DNA of 64,000 nucleotides from NCBI GenBank assembly GCA_963757815.1, contig CAVWSN010000035.1:310001-374000 (forward strand). Direction: 5' to 3'. A model generated the notes under the pieces. The model made no database searches. It was given only the letters and a program-made list of their open reading frames with translations, and had not been told where the DNA came from. Every line of letters begins with the position of its first letter. The first letter of the stretch is position 1. The DNA comes from JACVRW01 sp963757815. GTDB taxonomy: Bacteria > Actinomycetota > Thermoleophilia > Solirubrobacterales > Thermoleophilaceae. A program made the translations under genes and the position numbers. Positions 18,829-27,687 of this stretch are shown piece after piece.

Positions 18829-20622
18829 ATGAATGCGAACGCGGCAGCTGTGCTATCGCGGCCGAGCCGCCGGCAGCGGCTGCGCCGGACGCTCGGGGCG
18901 CTCGCGCTCGCGGGGATCGCGGCGGGGGCGGCCATCGCCGTGCTGGGAGCGACCAGCGACCACCTCGACCTCCGCGCCCTCAGCGTCACGCTGCTGGTCG
19001 CGAACGGCTGGGGCTTCATCGGCGTCGGGCTCTACGCGTGGTGGCGCCGCCCGGAGAACCGCTTCGGCGCCCTGATGGTGGTCGCCGGCTTCCTCTCGTT
19101 CGTAGCCGGCCTGTCGGTCTCGGACATGCCGCTCGCGTTCACGCTCGGCGCGGCGCTGAGCGTGCTCTACCTGGCGGTGATCGTCCATCTGCTGCTCGCG
19201 TTTCCCAGCGGACGGCTCGAATCCCAGTCCGACCGCGAGCTCGTGGGCGGCACCTACGTCGTCGCCACGCTCGTCGTGATCCCTTCCTTCCTGTTTACCG
19301 ACTTCAGCTCCCACGACTGCGACGACTGTCCCGACAACGTCCTCCTGATCGAGAACAGCGAGACGGCCGTGAACGTCATCGACGTGCTCACGAGCCTGGC
19401 CGGGATCGTGCTCGTGTTCTTGCTCGGCCGGACGCTGTGGCGGCGCTGGCGCGACGCCGCGCCGCGCCAGCGCCATGCGCTCGCGCCGGTGTTGGTGGCC
19501 GGCGTCATCGCCTCGGTCGCGCTGGGGGTGGCGCTCGCCGGGGAGCTCGTCGGCATCACCCCGGTCGCGGAGCTCTTCGAGCTCGTCGGCATCGTCGGCA
19601 TCGCGGCGGTGCCCTGGTGCTTCCTCGTCGGGCTGGTGCGGAGCGCCGCCACCCGGGTCGGCGCCGTCGGCGGGGTGGTCGGGAGCCTCGGTGCGTCGTC
19701 CCGACCCGAGGAGGTGCGCCAGACGCTCGCGGACGGGCTCGGCGACCCAACGCTCGCCCTCGCCTTCTGGATCCCCGAGACCGGCGGTTATGTGGACGAC
19801 GAGGGTCGCGAGCTCAAGCTGCCCGACCCGCTCGAACGCGGGGTCACGCCGGTCGAGCTGGACGGTCGCAGAGTCGCCGCCCTGATTCACGACCCGGCGC
19901 TGCTCGACGAGCCCGAGCTCGTGCGAGCGGTGGCGGACGCCGCGGCGCTCGCCCTCGAGCGGGCGCGTCTCGACGCCGAGCTGCGCGCCAAGCTCGAGGA
20001 GCTGAGGGCGTCGCGGACGCGCATCGTCGAGGCCGGCTACGCCGCAGCCCGCCGGCTCGAGCGCGACCTGCACGACGGCGCTCAGCAGCGGCTCGTGTCG
20101 CTCGCCCTGGAGCTGCGGATGGTCGAGGACAGGATGGCTGACGATCCGGCCAAGGCGGCTCGGCTGCTTGCGGATGCGCGCGGGGAGCTGAGCGAGGTGA
20201 TGGATGAGCTGCGCGACTTCGCGCGCGGGCTGCACCCGGGCGTGCTCAGCACGCGGGGGCTCGACGCGGCCCTCGAGGCGCTCGCGGCGCGGGCCCCTCT
20301 GCCCGTCGAGGTGCGCGGGCGGTTGGACGAGCGCCTGCCCGAGCGGGTGGAGGCCGCCGCCTACTACGTGGTCGCCGAGGCGCTCACCAACGTCGCCAAG
20401 TACGCGGAGGCGGAGCGCGCCTGGATCGAGGTCGGCAGACGAAACGGCAACCTGGTCGTGGAGGTCGGCGACAACGGCTGCGGCGGCGCCGATCCCGCAG
20501 CCGGGACAGGCCTGCGCGGGCTGCGCGACCGGCTCGCCGCGGTTGACGGGAGCCTCGAGGTCGAGAGCGCGCGGGGTGGCGGCACGCGCGTCCGTGCCGC
20601 CATCCCCTGTTCGGCGGGCTAG
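18829..20622 (+). CDS. NarL-type sensor histidine kinase
   Basis: 597 aa. The N-terminal half has about eight hydrophobic helices; a linker or GAF-like region (about 270-375) precedes the HisKA_3 H-box LERDLHDGAQQRLVSLALEL (phospho-acceptor His about 418) and an HATPase_c domain with ALTNVAKYA (N-box), VGDNGCGGADP (G1) and GTGLRGLRDRL (G2). The family phosphorylates LuxR/NarL response regulators; none is adjacent, so it is an orphan. It is coupled to the MFS gene upstream, which suggests export stress or cargo sensing, but that is inference. Confidence 0.9.
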   Translation: MNANAAAVLSRPSRRQRLRRTLGALALAGIAAGAAIAVLGATSDHLDLRALSVTLLVANGWGFIGVGLYAWWRRPENRFGALMVVAGFLSFVAGLSVSDMPLAFTLGAALSVLYLAVIVHLLLAFPSGRLESQSDRELVGGTYVVATLVVIPSFLFTDFSSHDCDDCPDNVLLIENSETAVNVIDVLTSLAGIVLVFLLGRTLWRRWRDAAPRQRHALAPVLVAGVIASVALGVALAGELVGITPVAELFELVGIVGIAAVPWCFLVGLVRSAATRVGAVGGVVGSLGASSRPEEVRQTLADGLGDPTLALAFWIPETGGYVDDEGRELKLPDPLERGVTPVELDGRRVAALIHDPALLDEPELVRAVADAAALALERARLDAELRAKLEELRASRTRIVEAGYAAARRLERDLHDGAQQRLVSLALELRMVEDRMADDPAKAARLLADARGELSEVMDELRDFARGLHPGVLSTRGLDAALEALAARAPLPVEVRGRLDERLPERVEAAAYYVVAEALTNVAKYAEAERAWIEVGRRNGNLVVEVGDNGCGGADPAAGTGLRGLRDRLAAVDGSLEVESARGGGTRVRAAIPCSAG

Positions 20623-20624
20623 AT

Positions 20625-21185
20625 CTAGCGCTGGTAGACGAGGATCGCGACGCCGTCGCCTACGGTCTTCGAGTCGACGAGCCGCAGGGGCAGCTTGTCC
20701 GTCGTCTCGCCGAAGAGGCGCTTTCCGCTCCCGAGCACGACCGGGAACACCATCAGCCGCAGCTCGTCGACGAGGCCCTGGTCGAGCAGCGCCTGGACGA
20801 GTTGCACGCTGCCGTGGACCACGATGTCCCCGTCGTGCTCCTCACGTACCTTGGCCACCGCCTCCGCAACGTCCCCGTCGAGCACGGTCGAGTTGCTCCA
20901 CTCCGGCTGCTCGAGCGTCGAGGAGACGACGTACTTGGGCATGTTGTTGAACTTGTCGGCGAACTCACCGTCTCTCTGCGGCCACGCCTCGGCGAAGCCC
21001 TCGTAGGTGACGCGGCCGAGCAGAAGGGCGTCCGACGCCATGGTCTCGTCGAGCTTGAACTTGTTGCCCTCGTCGCCGCGGTCGATCTCGAAGCTCCAGC
21101 CGCTGTGCTTGAAGTTCTCGGAGCCGCCCGGGTCCTCGACGACGCCGTCCAGCGAAATGAACTCGGTTACGACTATCTGTCCCAT
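20625..21185 (-). CDS. RibD C-terminal-like (dihydrofolate-reductase-fold) protein
   Basis: 186 aa with the usual features of the DHFR-like 'RibD_C' family: VTEFISLDGVVEDPGG at the start, LLLGRVTYEGFAEAWP, DIVVHGSVQLVQALL, and VLGSGKRLFGE near the C-terminus. Such stand-alone proteins are probably NADPH-dependent reductases with unknown substrates. ATG 21185 has a GGAGA site upstream (AAGGAGAACTGAG). It is convergent with the histidine kinase; both stop codons sit in the 10-bp palindrome CTAGATCTAG. Confidence 0.88.
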   Translation of the reverse strand: MGQIVVTEFISLDGVVEDPGGSENFKHSGWSFEIDRGDEGNKFKLDETMASDALLLGRVTYEGFAEAWPQRDGEFADKFNNMPKYVVSSTLEQPEWSNSTVLDGDVAEAVAKVREEHDGDIVVHGSVQLVQALLDQGLVDELRLMVFPVVLGSGKRLFGETTDKLPLRLVDSKTVGDGVAILVYQR

Positions 21186-21256
21186 CTCAGTTCTCCTTGT
21201 TTTCGACGCTTGTACCAGTGCGTCGAGCGAGCGCCCCGAGAATCGACAAGCGCGGC

Positions 21257-22096
21257 CTAGCCGGCCGCCTTCGCCGCCTTCACGGTGTTGACGAGCAGCA
21301 TCGCCCGCGTCATCGGTCCCACCCCGCCGGGCACGGGCGTGATTGCGCCCGCGCGCTCCTGCACGGCGTCGAAGTCGACATCCCCGACGAGGCCGTCGTC
21401 GGTGCGGTTCGTGCCAACGTCGATCACGACGGCGCCCTCGCGCACCATGTCGGCGGTCACCAGGCCCGGGGAGCCGACGGCCGCGATCAGCACGTCGGCC
21501 TCGCGGCACACCGCGGGCAGGTCACGCGTGCGCGAGTGACCCTGCGTGACCGTGGCGTTGGCGGCGAGCAGCAGCTGGACGAGTGGCTTGCCCACGAGGA
21601 TCGAGCGGCCGATCACCACCGCCCGGGCGCCCGACAGCTCGACGCCGGCATCGGCCAGCAGCTCCATCACCCCTGCGGGGGTGGCGGGCACGAGCGCCTC
21701 CGGGCGGGCATGCATGAGGAGGCCGGCGTTGACGATGGTGAGCCCGTCGACGTCCTTCCGCGGATCGATCAGCGAGATGAAGTCGTCCTGGTCGAGGTGG
21801 GCGGGCAGCGGCAGCTGGAGCAGGATGCCGTTGACGCGCTCGTCGGCGTTCAGCGTCTGGATCAGCTCCGCCAGCTCCTCGGCGGGCACGTCGCCGCCCG
21901 GCTCGTGGTGGAACGACTCGATGCCGACCTCGGCGGAGTCCTCGCGCTTCATGCGGACGTACACGGCGGAGGCTGGGTCGTCGCCGACCAGGATCGTCGC
22001 CAGCCCCGGCTTCCTGTCGAGGGCCGCGATCTCGGCAGCCACCTCAGACTTGACCCGCGCAGCGACGGCCTTGCCGTCGATGATCGTGGCGGTCAC
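21257..22096 (-). CDS. folD: Methylene-tetrahydrofolate dehydrogenase/cyclohydrolase
   Basis: 279 aa, the bifunctional NADP-dependent dehydrogenase and cyclohydrolase of one-carbon metabolism. Motifs: catalytic lysine in AVYVRMKREDSAEVGIE, LLQLPLPAHLD, DVDGLT, the Rossmann turn VVIGRSILVGKPLVQLL and the C-terminal TPVPGGVGPMTRAML. GTG 22096 overlaps the pcrA stop by four bases (GTGA), so it is translated behind pcrA. Confidence 0.96.
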   Translation of the reverse strand: MTATIIDGKAVAARVKSEVAAEIAALDRKPGLATILVGDDPASAVYVRMKREDSAEVGIESFHHEPGGDVPAEELAELIQTLNADERVNGILLQLPLPAHLDQDDFISLIDPRKDVDGLTIVNAGLLMHARPEALVPATPAGVMELLADAGVELSGARAVVIGRSILVGKPLVQLLLAANATVTQGHSRTRDLPAVCREADVLIAAVGSPGLVTADMVREGAVVIDVGTNRTDDGLVGDVDFDAVQERAGAITPVPGGVGPMTRAMLLVNTVKAAKAAG

Positions 22097-24273
22097 GCGA
22101 CGCGCCGCTTGAGCGGGGCGTAGTCGGCCATCAGCTTGCGCTCCGAGCCGTCGCCGGCGAAGCGGACCACAACGAGCCCGCCCGGCTCGATCCCGGTGAC
22201 GACGCCGTCGCCGAACTGGGCGTGCACCACGTCGTCGCCGAGCGCGAACGCGGCGCCGCCGCCCCCGCCCGGCTCCGGGACCGACGCGCCCCCGCCCCAG
22301 GTGGCCGCCGCTGCCGGGCCGACCGGAGCGTCCTCGTCGCGGTCGGTCAACTCGAGCGGGATCTCGTCGATGAAGCGGCTGCGGAGGTTCCAGTCGCGGT
22401 TCCCGAAGAGCGCGCGCGTCCGGGCGTGCGTGAGGTAGAGCACCCGCTTGGCGCGCGTGATGCCCACGTACGCGAGCCGGCGCTCCTCCTCGAGATCACC
22501 CGATTCGATCGAGCGCATGTGCGGGAACACACCGTCCTCGAGCCCGATGATGAAGACGATCCCGAACTCGAGCCCCTTGGCGTTGTGCATCGTCATGAGC
22601 GTGACGATGCCCTGCTCGTCACGCAGGTTGTCCTGCTCGGAGAACAGCGCGATCTGCTGGAGGAACTCCTCGACCGAGCCCTCCTCGGAGGCGGCGTCGT
22701 ACTCGCGCGCCACGCCCACGAGCTCCTCGAGGTTCTCGAGCCGCACCTGCGACTCGACGGTGCGCTCAGCCCGCAGGGCGTCCGTGTAGCCGGTCTCGTC
22801 GAGCGTCTCGGAGAGAAGATCGCCCACGCCGGCGCCGCCCTCGGCTCTTTCGCGCAGCCGCTCCATCACCGACATGAACCGGCCCACGGCCTTGACGGCC
22901 GCGGTTCCGAGCCCGGGCACCTTGTCCGGCTCCGCGGCCACGCTCCAGACCGGCTCGCCGATCGTGCTCGCGTAGTTCGTGATGCGGGCCTGCGACGTCT
23001 GGCCGATGCCGCGCTTCGGCTCGTTGACCACGCGTCCGAAGGCGACGGTGTCCGAGGGGTTCACGAGCAGCGTGAGGTAGGCGAGCGCGTCCTTGATCTC
23101 CTTGCGCTCGTAGAAGCGCGTGCCGCCGATCACCTGGTAGCCGACGCCGTAGCGGACGAGCATGTCCTCGAGCACACGGCTCTGGGCGTTCGTCCGGTAG
23201 AAGACCGCGATCTCGTCGCGCGACTCGCCCTGGTCCACGAGCCGCTCGATCTCGGAGACGACGAAGCGGGCCTCGGCGTGCTCGTCCTCGAGCTCGCGCA
23301 CGTGCACCGGCTCGCCCTCCCCCAGCTCGGACCAGAGGAACTTGTCCTTGCGCGCGCGGTTGTTGGCGATCACCGCGTTGGACGCGTTCAGGATCGTCTG
23401 CGTCGAGCGGTAGTTCTGCTCGAGCTTGACCACCTGGGCGTCCGGGAAGTCGTCCTCGAAGTCGAGGATGTTGCGGATGTCGGCGCCGCGGAAGCGGTAG
23501 ATCGACTGGTCGTCGTCGCCCACCACGCAGAGGTTCCGGTGCTCCTCGCACAGCAGCTGCAGCCAGCGGTACTGCGCGCGGTTGGTGTCCTGGTACTCGT
23601 CCACCAGCACGTGCCGGAACGAGCGGCGGTAGCGGTCGCGCACCTCTGGGAACAGCTCGAAGAGGTTCACGCAGCGGAAGAGCAGGTCGTCGAAGTCCAT
23701 CGCGTTCGCGGCGTGAATGCGTTTCTCGTAGAGCTCGTAGACGTCGGCCGCGGTCTGCTCGAAGAAGCTCGAGACCTTGATGCGGTAGGCCTCGGCGTCC
23801 AGCAGGCCGTTCTTGGCGTCCGAGATCTGGCGGCGGATCCCGCGCGGCGCGAAGCGCTTTGGATCGACGTCGAGCTCCTCGGCGCAGTTCTTCACGAGCC
23901 GCAGCGAGTCCTGCTCGTCGTAGATCGTGAAGCCGCGCGTGTAGCCGAGCCGCTCGGCGTCGTTGCGCAGCATCCGCGCGCAGGCCGAGTGGAAGGTCAT
24001 CACCCACATCGCCCTGGCCCGGCCGCCGACGAGCGCCTCGACGCGCTCGCGCATCTCCTGCGCGGCCTTGTTCGTGAACGTGATGGCCAGGATCTCGCCG
24101 TGACGCGCCTGGCCGCTCCCCACCAGGTGGGCGATGCGGTGCGTGAGCACGCGGGTCTTGCCCGAGCCCGCCCCGGCGAGGATCAGCAGCGGACCCTCGC
24201 CGTGGAGCACGGCCTCCCGCTGAGGGCCGTTGAGGCCCTCGAGCAGGGAGTCGGTGGCGGCCGGGGAGCTCAC
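22093..24273 (-). CDS. pcrA: ATP-dependent DNA helicase PcrA/UvrD
   Basis: An SF1A helicase, 726 aa. All motifs are seen: Walker A AGAGSGKTRVLTHR, Ia ITFTNKAAQEM, Walker B VDEYQDTNRAQ, III GDDDQSIYRFRGAD, IV LEQNYRST, V MTMHNAKGLEF, VI VGITRAKRVLYL. The C-terminus carries the Tudor-like region (HAQFGDGVVTGIEPGG) known in PcrA to contact RNA polymerase, after a Gly-rich linker. GTG 24273 is chosen because the core starts LLEGLNGPQREAV a few residues later; the longer upstream frame overlaps the methyltransferase gene. Confidence 0.96.
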   Translation of the reverse strand: MSSPAATDSLLEGLNGPQREAVLHGEGPLLILAGAGSGKTRVLTHRIAHLVGSGQARHGEILAITFTNKAAQEMRERVEALVGGRARAMWVMTFHSACARMLRNDAERLGYTRGFTIYDEQDSLRLVKNCAEELDVDPKRFAPRGIRRQISDAKNGLLDAEAYRIKVSSFFEQTAADVYELYEKRIHAANAMDFDDLLFRCVNLFELFPEVRDRYRRSFRHVLVDEYQDTNRAQYRWLQLLCEEHRNLCVVGDDDQSIYRFRGADIRNILDFEDDFPDAQVVKLEQNYRSTQTILNASNAVIANNRARKDKFLWSELGEGEPVHVRELEDEHAEARFVVSEIERLVDQGESRDEIAVFYRTNAQSRVLEDMLVRYGVGYQVIGGTRFYERKEIKDALAYLTLLVNPSDTVAFGRVVNEPKRGIGQTSQARITNYASTIGEPVWSVAAEPDKVPGLGTAAVKAVGRFMSVMERLRERAEGGAGVGDLLSETLDETGYTDALRAERTVESQVRLENLEELVGVAREYDAASEEGSVEEFLQQIALFSEQDNLRDEQGIVTLMTMHNAKGLEFGIVFIIGLEDGVFPHMRSIESGDLEEERRLAYVGITRAKRVLYLTHARTRALFGNRDWNLRSRFIDEIPLELTDRDEDAPVGPAAAATWGGGASVPEPGGGGGAAFALGDDVVHAQFGDGVVTGIEPGGLVVVRFAGDGSERKLMADYAPLKRRVA

Positions 24274-24292
24274 CCGGCCAACGATAGATGGG

Positions 24293-25087
24293 TCAGCGGC
24301 GGGTGCCGATGACCAGCAGGTAGGGCCGGGGCTGGAGCACGCCGCCGTTGCCGCGGAACTGGTCGAAGTAGGCGTTCCAGTCCCGGCGGAGCGACTCGCG
24401 GCGCTCCTCGTCGAGCCCATCCACCAGCGTCTTGGTCGGCCCGTAGGAGGTGGCGAAGAGCTCCCAGATCTCCTCCGACGAGCTGCCGGGCTGGGGGCAG
24501 TCGCCGGTCTCGAAGCGAAGGTCGAAAGCGTCGCCGAGAAGCTCGCTCACGTGGTCCTCGTCACCCCACTCGAACGGGTTGCCGACGCCGTCGGGGCGCG
24601 GCGGCTGGTAGGCGGCCATCACCTTGAAGAACTCGGCGACGCCCCGCTCGGGATCCCAGGTCACCAGTCCGAGACGCCCACCGGGCTTGCAGACACGAGC
24701 AAGCTCACGCGCCACGGCGCCGTGGTCGGGCGCGAACATGACGCCGAAGGTCGAGGTGACGGTGTCGAAGCTCGCGTCCTCATACGGCAGAGCCTCGGCG
24801 TCGCCGACCTCGAAGGTGATCTCCAGATCCTCGGCGGCTGCCTTGGCGCGCGCCGTCTCGATCAGCTCCGGCGCCAGGTCGAGCCCGGTCACCTGCGCTC
24901 CCGCGCGGGCGGCGGGACGGGCGATCTCGCCCGTGCCGGTGGCGATATCGAGCCAGCGCTCGTCCGGCTGGGGCGGCAGGGCGCGGAACAGGTGGTCGTG
25001 CGCCACCGTCAGATGCTCGCTGACGCGCTCGTAGGGCCCGTTGCCCCACATCACGCTCTGCTTCGCCTTCAGCTCTTCGAATGCCAT
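24293..25087 (-). CDS. SAM-dependent methyltransferase (class I)
   Basis: 264 aa. Motif I WLDIATGTGEIARPAARAG, motif post-I VTGLDLAPELIETA, GDAEALPYEDASFDTV and the RVCKPGGRLGLVTW strand mark a methyltransferase-11/UbiE-like fold. The substrate is unknown. ATG 25087 has an excellent GGAGGT site (GGAGGTACAG) and is preferred over an upstream in-frame ATG at 25147. The gene lies just downstream of a LuxR regulator on the same strand, with a hairpin between them. Confidence 0.9.
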   Translation of the reverse strand: MAFEELKAKQSVMWGNGPYERVSEHLTVAHDHLFRALPPQPDERWLDIATGTGEIARPAARAGAQVTGLDLAPELIETARAKAAAEDLEITFEVGDAEALPYEDASFDTVTSTFGVMFAPDHGAVARELARVCKPGGRLGLVTWDPERGVAEFFKVMAAYQPPRPDGVGNPFEWGDEDHVSELLGDAFDLRFETGDCPQPGSSSEEIWELFATSYGPTKTLVDGLDEERRESLRRDWNAYFDQFRGNGGVLQPRPYLLVIGTRR

Positions 25088-25156
25088 CTGTACCTCCGTG
25101 GTCGATTTGGACTGCGAGAGTGTGAGCGACCCGCGGGCGGGGTGCATCGCCCGATC

Positions 25157-25180
25157 GGGCCATTTCCAGCGGAATGGCCC
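25157..25180. terminator. Hairpin between the LuxR gene and the methyltransferase
   Basis: GGGCCATT (25157-25164) pairs with AATGGCCC (25173-25180) around an 8-base loop. It lies 10 bp beyond the LuxR stop and 70 bp upstream of the methyltransferase start. It may attenuate read-through or bind a regulator; there is no T-run. Confidence 0.4.
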
Positions 25181-25190
25181 CTGCTCAGCC

Positions 25191-26807
25191 TCATATCAGG
25201 CCATCCCGTGCGGCTTGCGCGACCGCCGCGGCGCGCGAGGGCTGGCGCAGCTTGGTCCTGACGTTGGCCACGTGGCGGTGGACCGTGTGCGGGCTGATCA
25301 CGAGCCGCTCCGCGATCGCCTCCTCGCTGAGCCCGTCCGCCACCAGCCGGAGCACCTCGAGCTCCCTCTTCGTGAGCGGGGCGCTCGCGCCGGGCGACTC
25401 GACCGCTGCGGCACGCTCCTCACAGCCGAGCTCGCGGTAGGCGGCCGCGACGAGCTCGCGCTCGCGCGCGGCGGCGCGGGCGCGCCCGGAGGCGGCGAGG
25501 ACCTCCGCGAGCTCCAGCCGGCTCTCGGCCTCCTCGAACGGAAGCCCGGCCCGCCCGAATCCGGCGAGCGCGTCCTCGAGCCGTGTTCGCGCCCGCTCGA
25601 GCTCGCCGTCGTGGCGGTCGAGCCGGGCGAGCGCGAGCTCGCGTGCGGCGAGGAGCGGGCCGCTGGCACCGCGTTCGGCGGCCTCCGACAGCTCCTCGGC
25701 CGCCGCTCGAGCGCCCTCGCGGTCGTTTCTGGCGAGACCCAGGGCGACAGCCAGCTCGAGCCCGGGGACGCGTCCGAGCCTGTCGCTCGCCCGCACCGCG
25801 CGCAGGTGCGCGTGGAGGCAGTCGGCGGCGTCGTCGAGGCGCCCGCGCTCGAAGTCCATGGCCGCGCGGCAGAGCTGGGCGCGCGCATGCCAGGAGACCT
25901 TGGCGCACAGCCGCTCCGCCTCGTCGAACCTCGCCTGGCGGCGGCGCAGCTCGGCGAGGCGCAGCACGGCCTCGTAAGCGATCCCTCGCGCGGACTGCTC
26001 CAACACCTCCGCGGCGCGCTCGAGCTCGGCCTCGGCGCCGGCCCAGTCGCCCCGGTACATCAGAACGGAGGCGTAGTGCGCGCGACAGATCCCGAACACG
26101 CCGCCGATGCCGTCGCGGCGCGCCGACGCCGCGGTCGCCTCGCACCACTGGCCGGCGCGGCCGTGGTCGTGGACGTACTCGCAGGCGAAGATGAGGTCAC
26201 AGCAGATCGCACCGGCGACGTCGCGCCAGGCCACCTCGCCGGAGATCGCCGCGGCACTTGCCTCGTCGAGGAGGCGCATGCCCTCGTCGACCCTCCCCTG
26301 GCGCACCAGCGCGAGCCCGGCGAGCGCGATCGCGGCCATCTCGAGGTCGGTATCCGCGGCCTCTGCGCCGCAGCGGCGGGCGGCGAGCGCAGCCTGCTCG
26401 GCTTGCGCCGCATCGTGGAGCCCGTAGAGCGCGATCTGACCCTGCCGGAGCGAGAGCCAGCCGCGCTCGCTGCAGTCGCCCTCGTCCTCGAGCAGCCGCT
26501 CCGCGCGGGCGAGCCATCCGCTCGCCACAGCCGCGTCGGCGCGCACGATCAGGTTGTCACGGCCGAGCCGGGTGGCGAGCCGGGCCGCGCCACGGGCGTC
26601 GCCGGCCTCGCGATAGAGCAGGTAGGCGCGCTCCTGCATCTCGAAGCAACGCGGGAAGTCCTCGAGCCAGCGCAGCGCGAGACCGAGCCCCTCAAGGGCC
26701 TCCGGGCTCTCTTCCTCGGCCAGCGCCGCCTCGAAGGCGGTCCTCGCCTCTTCCCACCGGCCACGTCGCAGGGCCTCTTCGCCAACGTCCGGCGCGCGAG
26801 TACTCAC
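25191..26807 (-). CDS. TPR-rich LuxR-family transcriptional regulator
   Basis: 538 aa. Residues about 5-460 form Ala/Leu/Arg-rich helical hairpins typical of TPR repeats (for example RGRWEEARTAFEAALAEE, RRQARFDEAERLCAKV). The C-terminus is a GerE/LuxR helix-turn-helix, LTKRELEVLRLVADGLSEE then AIAERLVISPHTVHRHVANV. There is no AAA/NB-ARC ATPase as in MalT-type LALs. GTG 26807 is the start. Such regulators commonly sit beside a methyltransferase in actinobacteria, so they may be a pair. Ligand or partner unknown. Confidence 0.88.
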   Translation of the reverse strand: MSTRAPDVGEEALRRGRWEEARTAFEAALAEEESPEALEGLGLALRWLEDFPRCFEMQERAYLLYREAGDARGAARLATRLGRDNLIVRADAAVASGWLARAERLLEDEGDCSERGWLSLRQGQIALYGLHDAAQAEQAALAARRCGAEAADTDLEMAAIALAGLALVRQGRVDEGMRLLDEASAAAISGEVAWRDVAGAICCDLIFACEYVHDHGRAGQWCEATAASARRDGIGGVFGICRAHYASVLMYRGDWAGAEAELERAAEVLEQSARGIAYEAVLRLAELRRRQARFDEAERLCAKVSWHARAQLCRAAMDFERGRLDDAADCLHAHLRAVRASDRLGRVPGLELAVALGLARNDREGARAAAEELSEAAERGASGPLLAARELALARLDRHDGELERARTRLEDALAGFGRAGLPFEEAESRLELAEVLAASGRARAAARERELVAAAYRELGCEERAAAVESPGASAPLTKRELEVLRLVADGLSEEAIAERLVISPHTVHRHVANVRTKLRQPSRAAAVAQAARDGLI

Positions 26808-26835
26808 AGCGCTGTCAAGCCTAACCTGACCAGGC

Positions 26836-27687
26836 TTAGAGGTCGCGGCGGGCGAAGGCGGCTCGCGCGGCGAAGCCCACGAGGCCGAGGTACCCGAGCG
26901 TCCAGACCCAGAGCAACGGCCCGCCCTCCTGCGCGCCGCCGAACGGGCCGAGGCGGACGACGACGCCCGTGACGCCGCGCACGTCCTCGGTGAGGGCCTC
27001 GAGACCGTCCTGATAGAGCGCCTCGAAGGGAAGCAGCCAGGCGCTCACCTGAGCGACCGTCTCGAGCGTGTCCACGCTCAGGGCGTCGCCGATCTGACCG
27101 AGGAGCCCGGCCGCAAGGCCCGCGCCGAACAGCATGAGGACGGCGATCCCGTTGGCCGTCGCCGACAGGAACACCGACCCGAGGAGCGACAGCGCCGCGA
27201 TCACCAGCACCGCCGCGACGAGGCCGAGCCCCGGGAGGACAGGGCTGTCGGGCCACCAGCCGCCGGTGATGCCGGTTATGAGCAGGGCCGCCGTGTACAT
27301 CGCCGCGACGTAGGCCGCACACACGACGGCCGCGCCGCCAAAGCGTCCGAGCAGGAGGCTCGTGCGGCCAACCGGCCGCACTACGAGCGGCTGGAGAAGC
27401 CCGCGCTCGGCGTCGCCGCGCACCGCCCCCAGAGTCAGGAAGGCGGCGAGCACGGCCCCCAGGAACAGCGTTGTGAACATCGCCAGGCCGAAGAGCGTCG
27501 AGCCGGTCAGCACCTGCTCATCGAGCGGGTCCTCGCCCGCGAAGTCGTCGACCTCGCGAAACGCGACCTCGGCGCCGAGCGTGTAGAGGGCGAGAAACAA
27601 CACGGTCAGGACGAGCACGACAGGGATCACGCGCCGGCGCACGCATTCCTGCATGGCGTAGCGTGCGACGACCAGCGCGCCGGTCAA
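26836..27687 (-). CDS. ABC exporter permease (ABC-2 type)
   Basis: A 283-aa membrane subunit with about six helices and the ABC-2 opening MTGALVVARYAMQECVRRRV. A soluble loop (about 40-60) follows helix 1, and the conserved segment LTLGAVRGDAERGLLQPLVV follows helix 2. TTG 27687 overlaps the ATPase stop (TTGA), so it is translated directly behind the ATPase. Together they form a two-gene export or membrane-remodelling ABC system; the cargo is unknown. Confidence 0.87.
   Translation of the reverse strand: MTGALVVARYAMQECVRRRVIPVVLVLTVLFLALYTLGAEVAFREVDDFAGEDPLDEQVLTGSTLFGLAMFTTLFLGAVLAAFLTLGAVRGDAERGLLQPLVVRPVGRTSLLLGRFGGAAVVCAAYVAAMYTAALLITGITGGWWPDSPVLPGLGLVAAVLVIAALSLLGSVFLSATANGIAVLMLFGAGLAAGLLGQIGDALSVDTLETVAQVSAWLLPFEALYQDGLEALTEDVRGVTGVVVRLGPFGGAQEGGPLLWVWTLGYLGLVGFAARAAFARRDL

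Noticed and set aside
20619..20628. Palindrome CTAGATCTAG as an operator
   Set aside because: It is just the two convergent stop codons of the kinase and the RibD-like gene back to back.
22222..24312. 696-codon open frame antisense to pcrA
   Set aside because: A GC-rich shadow frame: pcrA motifs are complete on the other strand, and the antisense product is a low-complexity Arg/Leu/Val/Glu string.
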